Below are positions 1-11,946 of a DNA stretch of 64,000 nt, piece by piece. Under the pieces are notes generated by a model. The model was not told the DNA's origin. It searched no databases and saw only the letters and a program-made list of their open reading frames with translations. Position 1 is the first letter of the stretch, and each line of letters starts with the position of its first letter. Location: the NCBI GenBank assembly GCA_039654915.1, contig CM077594.1, positions 93,944,893 to 94,008,892 of the forward strand, written 5' to 3'. The DNA comes from Aquilaria yunnanensis (Eukaryota > Streptophyta > Magnoliopsida > Malvales > Thymelaeaceae). A program made the position numbers and the translations under genes.

Positions 1-27
1 CTTTAATTAAACAGAAAATATAAAATT

Positions 28-291
28 TGTAACATCGTCTACCGGGGTTGATTATAAATTGAAGAGGTTACTGGTTCGAGACAAAGTAATCCGAGCGACC
101 TCAATAAGGACGCTAGGTACATAAGAGGATGGAGTTTATAACTCCACTATATCTTACATAGGAGAAATGTGAAAAGTCTTATATGGATTTATATATTTAA
201 GTTTCAGAGTATAAGCATCTATCATTTAACCTTTTACCCATGTAATGTGGGCAAATGCTCTATTAGTCGGTTCTGGATTTGGGTTGCTACA
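28..291 (-). mobile_element. Solo LTR, 264 bp, with 5-bp target duplication
   Basis: The segment begins TGTAACATCG and ends GTTGCTACA, so it has the TG...CA ends of an LTR. It is flanked by the same five bases, AAATT, at 23-27 and 292-296. Read on the minus strand it starts TGTAGCAACCC, a start often seen in small plant LTRs, which is why I favour minus. No primer-binding site, polypurine tract or second LTR is next to it, so it is best read as a solo LTR of a small (TRIM-sized) element left by LTR-LTR recombination. The target is AT-rich, so part of the match could be chance, but the ends and duplication fit to the base. Confidence 0.75.
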
Positions 292-296
292 AAATT

Positions 297-1062
297 TGTA
301 TATCATTAAAAAAGAAAAATAACTTATATTTTCAAGGTAAAGGAAAAACTATAGGTGAATTACTATACAGTGTTTACTTACATAAATTTTTAATGTATAT
401 TTTTTATACATAAAATTATTTTTTACCATCCAATGTTTATAAATTTTCATGTGAAATTTTAGCATGAGTTTTACTAGATAATAAGCTTTCATGGTATGTA
501 CTCATCCAAGTTCCAAAACTTACTTTTTATAATTGCACAAACTTTAGCATGATTTTTATCATATATTTAAATCTTTTATTCAAATAAAAAATTATCTTTA
601 AAGATTTTTTAAATGCTAAGTTGAAATTTTAAATTTTATAAAATATTTAGTAGTACAAACTTTAGCATGGGTTTTACCATATATTTAAGTCTTTTATTCA
701 AATAAAAGATTTGGCTATGAAAGTTTTTGAAATGGTAAGTTGAAAATTTAAATTTTATAAAATATTTATTGTACTTGAGGTATTGTTTCATAGTAATATA
801 AAACCAAGTGAAATGTTTGAAGCAAAAAAAAACACTTTAATGGCAATTTAAGAGTTTTAGGTAAGATTAACACAAAAAAATTACATATAATACTTAATTC
901 TATAACATAGAATCAAAGAAGGGCAAGTTGCAGCAAAAAATAAAATTTAGCAGCAACGTAAGGGTTTCTTTTAGTGGTTTTGTGCTAATATAACTCAAAT
1001 TAAATAGATAATGATAAAATTGGGTTTTATTCTAAAGGTTAAAAAAATCACATTCATACTTT

Positions 1063-1068
<6 letters not shown>
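297..1068. other. AT-rich intergenic stretch, no gene seen
   Basis: This stretch has no supported coding region. Two near-identical pieces repeat inside it: a block around 540-640 (containing tttagcatgatttttatcat) recurs at about 660-770 with the same order of short motifs, so it holds a local direct duplication of roughly 110 bp. Confidence 0.5.

Positions 1069-1140
<72 letters not shown>
1069..1140. repeat. (TA)n microsatellite
   Basis: About 36 uninterrupted TA dinucleotides, followed by a short TG-rich tail. The reading frame across it encodes only a Tyr-Ile repeat and is not a gene. Confidence 0.95.
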
Positions 1141-1147
<7 letters not shown>

Positions 1148-2696
1148 GTCTGTGTGTGTGTATCGGGATGAAAAAACCTATGAAGAAATAAATTTAAGAG
1201 GTTGTGATAATATGATTGTCTTATGATGTATTTGTGTCAATGAAGGCACACGAGCATTTATTTGATTCATTGGTGAATTATTGATGATTGAAAAGGCACT
1301 ACTAAAAGAAATGGTTTTAGTGACGGTCTGCTTTCACTAAATTCAGCTTAGCAATGGCTAATTTGTTTGCATCTAATTTAGTTGCTGCTAAATTATTAGT
1401 GATGGCTACCATCGCGATGGTTGACCTTCGCTAAATTGACGGTCACTTAATCAGTAGTACCGGTGTGTTATTGGAGTTATAGCAATGATTTACCGTCGAT
1501 AAATTAGCGAAGCTTGACCGTCACTAGTTTTAGTGACAATTGATTGTCGTTAACTTAGCGATGGAAAATTATCGCTAATTTTTTTGTATTAGTGACGATT
1601 TGTTATCACTAATTTTAGGTTTTTAGTGAAAGTTTACTGTTGCTAATTTAGTGAAGGCTGTTAATCACTAATTAGCGATGGTTAAGTATCACAAATTAGT
1701 GACATTTGACCGTCACTAGGTTAGCGATGATAAACCATCACTAATTTGGTGAGGGTTAACTGTCGCTAATTTAGTAGGAACAGGTCGTCGCTAACTTAGT
1801 GAGGGCCAACCGTCGCTAATTTGTGACAATTGGCCCTCAGTAGTTTATGCCAACAATTCCCAAAAGCTCGCCCTATCAATTTCTTAATCCTCCAAAATAG
1901 TTACGTCTAGTAGTATATCACTGTGCTTGATATACTACATAATACATAATATATAATATTTATTTATATATTCTCACAACATATTTTATAAAATTAACTA
2001 TATTAACAGCAGGTGAAATACAAAGTCAATACAACAAGTCCTATCCTTAAAATAATATCCTTTAACCCAGATAAAGGTTCAATACCCATCTATACAAATT
2101 TCTTCTCTACCAGAAAAAATATTTTTGGTATTTCAAACCTAGCTAACATCAGAAATAAGAAATTGTTGTGTCACTTTTCCACCATCTTCTCATTTCATAT
2201 ATATATGCATTAAAAGTTGTTCATATACCTGAAAAAGAAAAACAAAAAAATATATCTTTAAATTCACTGGATCAAAATAACCAACAACAAACTAGCATAC
2301 AGACCTAGTAGTACCTGTAGCTAATACACAACCAATCACAAATCTAATGTATGTACTTAACAGTCAACAATTGCAACCAATCACAAATACGCCAAGCTAA
2401 TCACAAATATAAAATATGACAAGGAAATAAGCCACTAAGAATTAACTGGAGCTTCCATCTTCATAAGTTAAAAAGAAGTACATGACCAAACCTTTTCAAC
2501 ATTTTACCTTGTAACTCTTCCGTATATTAACGCACCCATTAAAAAGCCACTACTTTTCTTACATTATGGAATATGATTTTCAAACTTAACAACAATTACT
2601 GGAAAATTATGACTTAGATAAGTTATAAAAAGTGGAACAAACAGAATATCTGAGAAAGAAGAAAAAAAGAACAATAAGATAGAGATTCAATTTTAC

Positions 2697-4060
2697 CTTC
2701 TCAGGCGAGCAACATACTTCTGTCTAGTCATGTTCTTCATTTGTTCCAGGCTCATTTTGGTAATTTTTTAGCTGGCAAAAAGACATCATGATTATAGGTT
2801 AGACACGCATAAAGACGATAAGATGTTAAAACCTAGCAACAAGCAAGTGGTAAAATACATCCTTGAAATTAGAGTTATAAATATCCTGCAACATATAATT
2901 TCCAACAACCATTAACTACTCCAAAGAACATATAAGTCATGAAAGCCTTGCTTTCACATTAACAAGCTTTTGGTATAACTAATTAAGAGAATGTTTTAAC
3001 CTGTTAATCTTGCCTCTTAATCTGTCAAACTTAGTTGAACAACAATTCAAGTATCCCATAACATAACAAATTCAAGCATTGAAGCACTATAACTTAAGAT
3101 CACATTAACCATATAAACCTTACAAAATTTTGCATTAATACACAATGAAGGTCTAAGGTCTCATGTACACCAATTTGAGGCCTTAAATCTCATTTCAAAC
3201 CTTGATCAGTTGGTTCTTAGATCAAATTTATTGCTATCTAGTAGCTCCAGTTCCAATACAACCATGCTTTACTAAAATAGACATAACTCATTGCTTAGAC
3301 ATGGGAATTGCAAACCGTAAAATTTCTATTAAACTAAACACATAGTGCTATAATTCTGCAAAATATCAGCTCTAGATATGCATAACATGAATTATAGAAT
3401 AATTTAGAACAATTCAATTCGTTCATAACAATAGCAGCTTTTGGCTTCATAGTCACTACTTAACAAAACCATGTAGATCAACATGCAGTGACATCTCACG
3501 CAAATACCTATTTCAATTTTTTCATATGCATCCACCTGTAACTGTTTGATGGCAAAGTTATGCCATTTGCAAAGCAAAAGCTTCAAGTACCTCGGCCTTA
3601 TATAAAATCCATCAGCAATTTCTAGTCAAAGTAACTTCATGTCATAATTTTTACACAAATTAGGCAACATTCATGAACTTCATAACAACACAACACAATG
3701 GATGTACAAATTATTCCTATAAACATGTATCTTTAATATGTGTATGTGTGTGCGATGATTCCTTTAAGAAAGAAAAGCAACATGAAGTAGTAAAGGTGGC
3801 CACGTACGTATTACTTTCTGACTTAGCAAATTAGTATCTAGTGAACTAAAAATAGTAGCTAGGTTATAAAAGCAGAAGAAAGATAACAGGTAAAGTAATT
3901 AATAGAGTATCTCACACGCAAAATTGAAAGAAGACATCATCATTTGTTGCATTGCGAATCATATTAGGTTTTCCATCTCCTGTATTTGAAATTTCACCAT
4001 GAACAAATAAATGGCAACAACCAATAATGAAAGCCTTAAACTGAAACCACGTAGCATCTG
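2697..4060 (-). pseudogene. Captured exon-like gene pieces inside CACTA-1
   Basis: On the minus strand an exon-like block at 3918-4060 follows a plausible acceptor (ATTTAG) and ends at a plausible donor (GTGTGAG). It reads DATWFQFKAFIIGC and later KPNMIRNATNDDVFFQF without a stop. A second block, 2697-2771, has acceptor TTGCCAG, an ATG at 2755, reads MSLEQMKNMTRQKYVARLR and ends in donor GTAAAAT; its frame has a stop just before the ATG. Both look like real plant coding exons, but I do not recognise the protein. They are flanked by AT-rich intron-like DNA inside a transposon and are far too short to be a whole gene, so the best reading is host gene capture (Pack-CACTA style). Whether both come from one parent gene is not shown. 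Confidence 0.45.
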
Positions 4061-4489
4061 CTAAATGAATAACACTAGTAGTTGAACACCAACTACATAA
4101 ACCAATTGAATGTTTGAATCTCCCATATCTGATTATACTATCATATTTACCAAACAACAAAAAAATAGCCAACACAGAGATAAAACATGGGACAATAAAG
4201 TCCACTCAGAATGAAGAAAAGAGTAGAGGAAGAACAGATTGAAAAACCAAATAAGGGCTAAATAAGAAACAAAGAAAACTTTTTAAACGTGAACCTAGTT
4301 GGGGTATTAGTTTGCAAATAGAAGGGAAAAAGAAATTAACTTATCAAGAGGAACAACAAGCCATGTCAATTTGGCCATAACCAATCTAATTATATCTTTG
4401 AGGAATAGGTGAAGAGGAGAAAAAAGGAATTGGCTGTGAAACACACGGGGATAACATTGCAACCTTATACGATTTCCAATTTGAAAAAA

Positions 4490-4790
4490 CTAGAATCGAT
4501 AAACCCTAACCAGAGAGATCAGGCAATAAAATCTCGCGAGAAAGAATAAATGGGCTGCCTAATGAGCACAGGTTACAAGCTCTTCAGCCAATGATCACTG
4601 GATGGAAATTGAGGTATGAGAAGTTCAGCCATACCTCATTCTCTTCTCAACCTTTGTTCGATCCTCTATTGTCAAAATAGCAGAACTTTAGTGGAGACAA
4701 GTCGACGGTTGAAGAGCGGGCCAGGGCAGGGAACTAGTGACATGAGTAAGGATCTAGGGAAGTGTAGAAAAGAAATTCGGGATTTCGCCA
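4490..4790 (-). pseudogene. Captured 5'-region-like gene piece inside CACTA-1
   Basis: Read on the minus strand this piece contains a 5'-UTR-like CTCTGGTTAGGGTTTATCG stretch, and toward lower coordinates an ATG at 4790-4788 followed by MAKSRISFLHFPRSLLM and then NRRLVSTKVLLF before a stop. The Arg/Ser-rich start resembles an organelle presequence, but that is only composition. The order (UTR-like piece upstream, ATG downstream, several stops between) does not form a complete gene. I read it as another captured fragment in the transposon and cannot name the parent gene. Confidence 0.3.
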
Positions 4791-7454
4791 TGGATAGTGA
4801 TTGAACAAGATTGAGTTAACGATAAACCGAAGACTGCCGCTGTGCCATGACAAGCACCAAATAGCTACTGAAATCCTGACATGGTAGAAGAATTAGGCCC
4901 AAAAGCACAAAAGGCATGGATTGAGGAAGTTAGGTAGATGTCAGGATGAAAGCAATGAAGGGCGATGAGTTCTGCTTTGTAAATGTCTTAATGGGAGGAT
5001 AGAAGGGCTTTAAAACAATTTGAATTAGCGACGACTTTAATCTTCGCTTGTTGATGGCCATCTAGTCCAAGGCCAAATAGCAAGTAGGAGCTGCCGCTAC
5101 TTCTTGCTATTATTTTTGTATCACCAATTTTGTTCATTCATTCTTTTATAAAAAAATTATGAAGTTTATAAAATTATGAAGTATACTTAATATCCTTTTC
5201 TATATGCAAATGAATAATTTTGATTCCAAATCAATAAAATACTATTTGTAAGGTTAAACAAAAAAAATCAGTTGAAATTCAACAAATTCCTGCTTTTCTT
5301 TTTCCTGTTCAAAAAAATAACTAAGATGAATAAATTGTTCATAAAATAAAAATTTATCCCAAATTATAATATGTTTTTTCTTTTATAAACACATAGGCTT
5401 ATTGATCCATACATATCGATTGAAAAAAAAATCCTAAAATTTTGAATTATTCATTCATAAAACAAATAAAAAGAAAAATGGAAGAAAAAACTTGGCATAT
5501 GTAGCTAGATTGTGGCCAATTAACAAAGGTAGGCAATCATAACATCTCACTGAACTTAGGATATTAGTGAGAGTAAGTTGTCACTAAATTTAGCGACTAT
5601 TAATCGTTGCTAACTTAGCGAGAGCAATCTGTCACTAAATTTAGCGACGACTAACTTTTAGTAACTATGACTATAAGTTAGTAACAATTAGTCTTTACTT
5701 TGTTAGTGAGTGCAAGCCATCACTAACTCTAGCCATAAGTTAGTGACAACTAACATTCCTTAAATTTGGTCAAAAATTAATAAAGAGGTTTAATTGTTTT
5801 AATGGTCCTCCAACTTTGTAGAATTGGATAGTTCGGCCCTCTAACTAAGGCTTTGTTTGATTTGGCCTTGACAAGTGAGGGCAAGTTGTTACTAATTAAT
5901 GTGAATCACCTATAGGATAATTTGATTAATACAGTTAGGGAGGGCACAATCTGGCTGTAATTTAGCAAAGGCTAACTGTCGCTAATTGTTCGGATTTTAG
6001 CGAAGACAAGTTGTCACTAAATTTAACGAAGCTAACTGTCAATAAATTTAGTGACGGCTAACCGTCATTAAATTAGCAAATGTTAACCATCACTAAATTA
6101 ATGAAGGCTAGTCGTCACTAATTAGCGAAGATTAGTCGTTACTAATTAGCGAAGACTAGCCTTCAGTAATCTTTGTTCCCATTTTGACATCGTCTTCTCT
6201 TTTGTCTCCCTCTTATATTTTTGCCCCATATAAAATTAAAGCAACTTGTTAAAATTTTTTGAATTAGTAATGGCTAAACCGTTGCTAAATTACCGAAGGC
6301 AGCAGTCACTAAATTTTAGTGACAAACAAACGTTGATAATTTAGTAAAGGTAAGCCGTTACTAAAAACAAAATGGAATAAAAATTTTATTAGCAGTTAGT
6401 TGTGATATTAGCGAGGGTGGGCCATTGCTAATTTTTGGCATATTACCAAGAGCAAGCCATCATCAAAGTAACGACGATAAGTCATCACTAAACATTAGTA
6501 ACACTCAATCGTCGTAAAACCTTTACCAAACTTTTAGATATACTTTCCACTACATTACACATAAACAAACAAAAATAGAAGAAACATCTCATCAACAACT
6601 ACTTGGGATATTAGTGAGCGTAGGCCGTTGCTAATTTTTGACATATTAGCAAGAGCAAACAATCACTAAAGTAACGAAGACAAGTCATCACTAAATATTA
6701 GTGATAACTGGCCGTAGATATTTCATCGGCTTTTAGTGAAGGCTACATGTCACTAAAATTTGAAAGATATTTAACAAAGGCTAACTGTCGCTAATTTCTG
6801 AAATTTTAGCGAGGACAAACTGTTACTAAATTTAGTGACTGCTAATCTTCGCTAAATTAGCAATGGTAAATCATCGCTAAATTTTAGCGATAAACAACCG
6901 TTGCTAAACTTTCACCAGACTTTTAGTGACTGTTTGCTGTCTCTAATTAATAACTGTTTTTAGTTGTTGCTAAATCACCTTTTTATAGTTGTGAGGGAGT
7001 TTTGTGTCTTTCGTGATTGTAATTCATTAATCATTCCTCAGATTATACATTATATCAAACTTTGGTAGTTTCTAGATTAAAATGTGAGAACTGCTAGGGA
7101 TCATCTTGATATGTTTTTAAACTTGGATCCGTGACCAAAACGAAATGATAATTAACACTAGCGATTACTGAGGTTTGCGATTATTTTTTTTTAATTCAAA
7201 GAAGATAACGTTATAATATACCATCAAAAGAAAATGGTTTAGATATTATTCCGAAATATAATTAGATTACAGATGTGCCAGGGAATTCCAGATACGTACT
7301 AAAAGAAAAGGCCAAACAAAGGACAGCTCAAGAACCACACAGAGACATCAACTTAATTTGACGCCCTTTATTCTGCTGCATTTAAAGGATCGATTTTTGT
7401 CATATAAAGACCTCCATATCTGCCCGTGCCGACCCTTACTACAGGTTAAACCAC

Positions 7455-8048
7455 TCAGTTCCCTTTGGCGCCCTTGGGAGGCGGCTCGTACCAGTAAGTT
7501 GGCTCGTGCGGTGGTTTATATGGTGGCTCATACGGGTACGGCGGCTTCTGTGGGGGCTTCTGGGGCGGCTTCTTTGGTTCCTCATGCGGTGGCTTGTGTG
7601 GCGGCTTCTGATGGTGTGGTGGCTTCTTTGGGGTCTCTTTTGGTGGCCCACAAGGAGGCTTCTGGGGTGGCTTCTCCTTCGGCTTCTGGGGAGGTTTCTG
7701 GGGTGGCTTCTCCTTCGGCTTCTGGGGAGGTTTCTGGGGTGGCTTCTCCTTCGGCTTTTGGGGAGGTTTCTTGGGTGGCTTATCCTTGGGCTTGTAGGGA
7801 GGTTCGTGGGATGGCTCTTCCTTGGGCTTGTGTTCATGGTCAGTCTCTTCATCACCCTGTTCCTTGTCTTGAAGAAGACGGCGGTGTGGTGTCTCGTAAT
7901 CTTCAGGTCCTAGGGCTTTCTCATCGTCGCTATAGCTAGGGAGTTGGCTTTGTGTTTCCACAATCTCATCGGCAACAGAGGAAGCGACGGCGGCCGTAAG
8001 GATGACCGCCGCTCCAATGAGGACTGCGACTAAGTGAGCTCTAAGCAT
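7455..8048 (-). CDS. Secreted proline-rich cell-wall-type protein (PRP1)
   Basis: The product is 197 residues. Residues 1-26 (MLRAHLVAVLIGAAVILTAA...) form a signal peptide. Residues 27-75 are acidic and hydrophilic and contain an RRLL motif at 56-59. From about residue 74 to the end the chain is Lys/Pro-rich, built on KPPQKP, KEKPP and KPPHKP units, with three tandem copies of the 12-mer QKPKEKPPQKPP at about 97-132. One Cys (133) and a Tyr-rich end (YPYEPPYKPP, TYWYEPP) follow. This matches repetitive proline-rich/extensin-like wall proteins, which are secreted and can be cross-linked through Tyr. The eight-cysteine domain of hybrid PRPs is absent. The ATG at 8048 is preferred over an in-frame TTG at 8090, because the TATA box at 8109-8116 puts transcription start near 8080. 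No intron or frameshift is seen. Long open frames on the other strand and frame are shadows of the repeats. Confidence 0.9.
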   Translation of the reverse strand: MLRAHLVAVLIGAAVILTAAVASSVADEIVETQSQLPSYSDDEKALGPEDYETPHRRLLQDKEQGDEETDHEHKPKEEPSHEPPYKPKDKPPKKPPQKPKEKPPQKPPQKPKEKPPQKPPQKPKEKPPQKPPCGPPKETPKKPPHHQKPPHKPPHEEPKKPPQKPPQKPPYPYEPPYKPPHEPTYWYEPPPKGAKGN

Positions 8049-8108
8049 GTCCGAAAGCTGCTGGTTTGAGTTTTGTTCTTGTGTTGCCAAGGAGTCTATC
8101 GGAGGATC

Positions 8109-8116
8109 TATTTATA
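8109..8116 (-). promoter_or_regulatory. TATA box of PRP1
   Basis: TATAAATA on the minus strand, 61 bases upstream of the PRP1 ATG. A usual 30-base spacing would give a leader of about 30 nt. Confidence 0.75.
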
Positions 8117-8519
8117 GAGGAAACTGACCTCAAGTGGCGTCATGGCTCGCGTGTAATATTGGAAATTATTAAATGTAAGATTCAGTAAAATTAAGGAATG
8201 ACAAAACATCACCAGTTAGCATTTAATACAAAGGCTAACTAGTCTTATTTACTATACTTTTGAATATGAATCAAACCCTAACGGGTGAAATTTTCCTATA
8301 AATATCTCAACACTTGCATTGCGTCTTTTTGGGTTTAATACACTAATATCTCTAGCCACTAGGGATCAGATCACTACATATGTCACAAAAAAATTAAATC
8401 ATTATCAAGATTTTTTCAACTTGAAACAAAATATTGGTCTCATTTGTTTTTACACTTCCGGACGGGTCACCGTTACTTGGTCACCTCCAAATGCGAACGC
8501 TTGGCGATATTTTTTTTCG

Positions 8520-8960
8520 AACTACGAGAAAATTTATTAATTGAAGCAAAAAAAACCCAGCACGTAGCTGGATGAGTACAATGAGCTCAGTACATAACTC
8601 GTAGGATAAGCAAATCAAAACCCCAAAATACTCTTTGAAATGACACCCAAGATAGACTACCAGCTAAACCCAATTATCACAAGCTAATAAAGTATCTTGG
8701 CACGATTGCCCGCAACTGCACCTAATCTTGTGAACCTTCCTATCAACCAATAGAGAACGTAAGCAACTAAATCTCATAAAAGACTTCATGGATATTGAAT
8801 GCTTTATAGTTATATATGAGAGAGTTACACCTTTTTCAAATAATCCATGCTACAGTTCTTCATATAGCATCCCAAATCATCTCCAGCTTATGACTATTAA
8901 CCGAAAGACTAACTTCTCCAAAAAGCTCCACTAAATTAATGCTACTTGGTCCAGCTTAAT
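8520..8960 (-). mobile_element. 3' end fragment of an L1-type LINE
   Basis: On the minus strand, with one or two frame breaks, this reads LEMIWDAI, a stop where Trp is expected, then RTVAWII, KRCNSLIYN and FNIHEVFYEI. This is the pattern that follows the zinc-binding (zf-RVT) domain at the C end of plant LINE reverse transcriptases. It is followed by a 3'-UTR-like stretch with HPATCWVFF in translation and an AT-rich end near 8520. There is no RT core, so this is a 5'-truncated dead copy. The family assignment rests on short motifs. Confidence 0.5.
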
Positions 8961-11250
8961 TCAACGTTTTTGTGCTTGTTTGTTTTATTAATTTATAATT
9001 TTAAAAAACATTTTTGTACGTTCGTTTTGCCAATTTAAATTTTAAATTAGAATTTTCTATTTTAATTTAGTCAAAACATATAAACAAATATTTAATAATA
9101 ATAACTCACCATTTCTTCTGAGGTTCAAGTTACATAAACAAAATAAATAAAAGGTGAAAACCACAAAAGTTAGATATAGTAGTATTTGCATATAAATGTG
9201 GGATTATGAACTTGAATTATAATACAAAAGCTAATGCATGGAAATACTACAGTACACAAGAAATAAAAATTGTTTTCTTCACTCTAAAAGAAAATTGTAT
9301 TTTCTCAATTATTTTCACTAATTTTTTACTAGGGCACCGTTTGTGTAAACTTGAGAATTACTACATGCATGCATATGCATATAAAATTAGTAACCCGATA
9401 CTGTCCCATCATAGTGATCCTAGAATGTGTGCTTTCGTGCGGTGATGAGATTGATCGCTGAAACTCGAAATTCATAATTTTGCAGCAACCCCCAAGTTGC
9501 TGTCCAGATAAGGGAACTGTGCTTAACGTAGCTAAAGTACAAGGGCAACCAAAGCTTATACAAGAGGAAGTCTTGAAGTGTTCGTTGCGTTTTGCTACGA
9601 TTTAAGAAAGAATATTGTCTGATTTGGGACGTCAAAGACCGTTAGCAACATCCGTGGTAAGCAGGAAACAAGCCCACAAGTAACCACAAAGATATATATT
9701 GGATAGGACAAGTGTGTACGAAATCAAGCAGCCAACGCCTTGTGTTGTAATTAGCAAATTAGTGGAACTCTCCTGTTGTTTTTGTTACAATTATGGGTAT
9801 ACATAGTTACAATTATTAATTATGGGTATACATCGTTTCAATGACAGAGTTTGTGTACTCACCTAATTAAGCTTGTATCTCTTCTTCTTAATAACTTCTT
9901 TTCCTCCTCAACACATTATATAAAATGCACTATTCAAAAACTTTTTTTGTTTTCTGGTGCTTAAAAACTTTTTTACAAGTTTAGATAGGATAAGAGATAT
10001 TTTTATAATATAATAAAAAGGAAATATCTTCTTTTTCTCGGGATAAAAAAGATACCCGAGCCAATTTTAGATAATATATTGTCCCTGCAAATGAGTGAAC
10101 TGACGAAAACGTGAATCTCCTCATTCGCATCACTTTTCCATTTGAAAAATATACTATACCTATTTTTATTTTTCTTATGAATTAAAGTACTAGTAGAACT
10201 TTAAAAAAGAAAAAGAGACCCTAATGTTGCAGACTTTGCCGCTTTATTTCTCCTTCTACAAGAGGTATGATCGGACTTTTCGGCAACAGGGTCTGGGCCT
10301 CCGAGCTGTTTGGCAATTACAACTAGATCCTTAAAGTTAATTTTGTTTTTCTAAATAAGGTGTTATCATTTCCACTTAAAACTGCCCATGTTTAGTTTCA
10401 TCTTTTATTATGAGTTACACCGTTATAATTATTGAAGAAGAATCGAAATAAATAGAAAATGAAACCGAAGAAAACTCAATCCTTAAAACAGGGAAATTTC
10501 TTAGGTCCACCCAGATGGACGTATATTAAAATGAAAATATTTAGATAATCATATTTTATGATCAGATAATTTAATTTTAGGATTGGACTATGACAATTCT
10601 GAGGTAACACCCTGTGCTGACCCCGCTCATCTGCATTAAATGGAGATACCAATATATCCAATATCTAGATGCCCACACACGTTTAATTTATTGATCAATA
10701 GCTAAGAATAAGTTTTATTTTCTCTCATAAAATTTTCGTCCATCTCCTGCCATTTCCATTTTTCTCCTTTGTTAGTTTACACGTATTCTTCAACATGGAA
10801 ACAAAAAAGTTTCAAGATTTTTCCTCCACTCATCCATCTCTTCCAACCTCAGTTGATAAACTTCTAATATCGAAAGAGATATGGAACATCACAATTCTCA
10901 ATTTTCTCCCATAATTTTATCTCTATTTTTATTCCTTCATCTAGTGATTTACAAAGAGCACAAATAGTTGTGTTTTTCTCTCATATTCAAGGTCCTGAAT
11001 CTTGGAAGAGTTTCGGCTTCAACCACAATTCCTAGCAAGGTTTGCTGCCTAGGGTAAGCATTCACAAATAAATTTTGTACTAAAAAAGAAAACAAAATCA
11101 GTAGCTTTTTTGTTTTTTCCTAAGGATAACATAAGTTATATTCTTAAATTCCATGTTTTAAAGGATATAAACATCATAAGGTAATAATAATTCTACTTTG
11201 ATCATGTGCCATATATTTTTCAACCATTTTTTTTAATTTTCAACCAACAG
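8961..11250. other. Intergenic region upstream of the FAR1-like pseudogene
   Basis: No supported gene. The open frames here are short, have no recognisable motif and lie in AT-rich DNA. A CT-rich block at about 10720-11040, ending at a plausible splice donor (CAAG-GTTTGC at 11037-11047), could be the 5' leader exon of the FAR1-like pseudogene, since the next coding piece starts just after an acceptor at 11250. Confidence 0.4.
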
Positions 11251-11361
11251 TGTACGAGCATGACATCAATATTAGAAATGGATGAGCAAATTGAATGTTC
11301 TAAAAATGATGTAACAATGGACTACACACCACAAATAGGTATGAAGTTTGATACAGAAGAT
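11251..11361 (+). pseudogene. FAR1/FHY3-like pseudogene, 5' piece
   Basis: After a clear 3' splice site (TTCAACCAACAG, ending 11250) an ATG at 11260 opens a frame reading MTSILEMDEQIECSK, then DYTPQIGMKFDTED. P-x-I/V-G-M-x-F-D/S-x-E-D is the start of the FAR1 DNA-binding domain, a WRKY-GCM1-type zinc finger in plant transcription regulators derived from Mutator-like transposases (FAR1, FHY3, FRS). The frame is cut exactly by the CACTA element at 11362. The next residues, DACRF, appear straight after its right end at 17384. The family's usual length is 600-850 aa, so this is only the first few percent. Confidence 0.7.
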
Positions 11362-11762
11362 CACTACTAAAAAATGTCCTTTTCCAATGGCTAATTTTCC
11401 AACGGCTAATTTTCCAACGGCTAAGTCATAGGAAATTTCCAACACGATGAACCGTTGGAAAAAGGGGGCACAAATTTCCAATGGCCTGGCCATTAGAAAA
11501 TCTAAAGACCATATTTTTCAGCGGCCATGGCCTTCAGAAATTTCCAACGCGTCGAGCCGTTGGAAACTAGGCTGCTGGGAACTTCAAAACTTTAATTTTC
11601 AACGAGAAGGTTGTTGAAAATTCACAACGTGAGGCCGTTAGAAATTCTCGCGTTGGAAATATCTAATGTTAAGGGCATTAGAAATTCTAGGTTATGGTTC
11701 TATTGAACTAATAAATTTTACAATATTAGAAAATAAAGTAGTATTTTAAAATATTTTTTTAT

Positions 11763-11804
11763 AAATAATAATAATAATAATAAATTATTATTATTATTAT
11801 TATA
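11763..11804. repeat. (ATA)n/(TTA)n perfect inverted microsatellite
   Basis: A run of ATA repeats is followed directly by its reverse complement, so this short stretch can fold on itself. It lies inside CACTA-2. Confidence 0.85.
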
Positions 11805-11902
11805 GTAATATATATATATTATTAAAAATAAAAATAATTATAATATTTATATTTATATATATTCATATTGATATATTTATATTTGTTTATATAATGTATA
11901 TA

Positions 11903-11903
<1 letters not shown>

Positions 11904-11936
<33 letters not shown>
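11904..11936. repeat. (GT)n microsatellite
   Basis: About 16 GT dinucleotides followed by TA repeats, inside CACTA-2. Confidence 0.9.

Positions 11937-11946
<10 letters not shown>

Larger units (their letters stand above)
1297..6993. mobile_element. CACTA-type DNA transposon (CACTA-1), non-autonomous
   Basis: The left end is CACTACTAAAAGAAATGG; the right end, read as reverse complement, is CACAACTATAAAAAGGTG. The three bases AGG stand on both sides (1294-1296 and 6994-6996), the 3-bp duplication typical of En/Spm (CACTA) elements. The first 560 bp and the last 1.4 kb are packed with short subterminal repeats in both orientations (tagtgacggt, cactaaatttagcgac and variants), another hallmark of the family, where they bind transposase. 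I see no transposase coding sequence in the 3.6-kb core, so it would depend on another copy. The core instead holds exon-like pieces of plant genes. A block at about 5790-5960 interrupts the right-hand subterminal repeats and may be a small later insertion. Confidence 0.88.

Noticed and set aside
1011..1226. 71-codon frame with Tyr-Ile repeats
   Set aside because: Translation of a TA microsatellite.
1297..1860. CRISPR-like regularly repeated short motifs
   Set aside because: The repeats vary, occur in both orientations and have no constant spacing; they are CACTA subterminal repeats in a plant genome.
7358..7939. Long open frames on the plus strand and in another minus frame across PRP1
   Set aside because: They are shadows of a low-stop GC-rich repeat; their products are monotonous (Trp/Leu- or Arg/Ser-rich) with no domain, while the chosen frame has a signal peptide and wall-protein repeats.
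8049..8090. Start of PRP1 at an upstream in-frame TTG (8090)
   Set aside because: It is not an ATG, it lies within about 20 bases of the TATA box and so upstream of the likely transcription start, and it would put 14 hydrophilic residues before the signal peptide.
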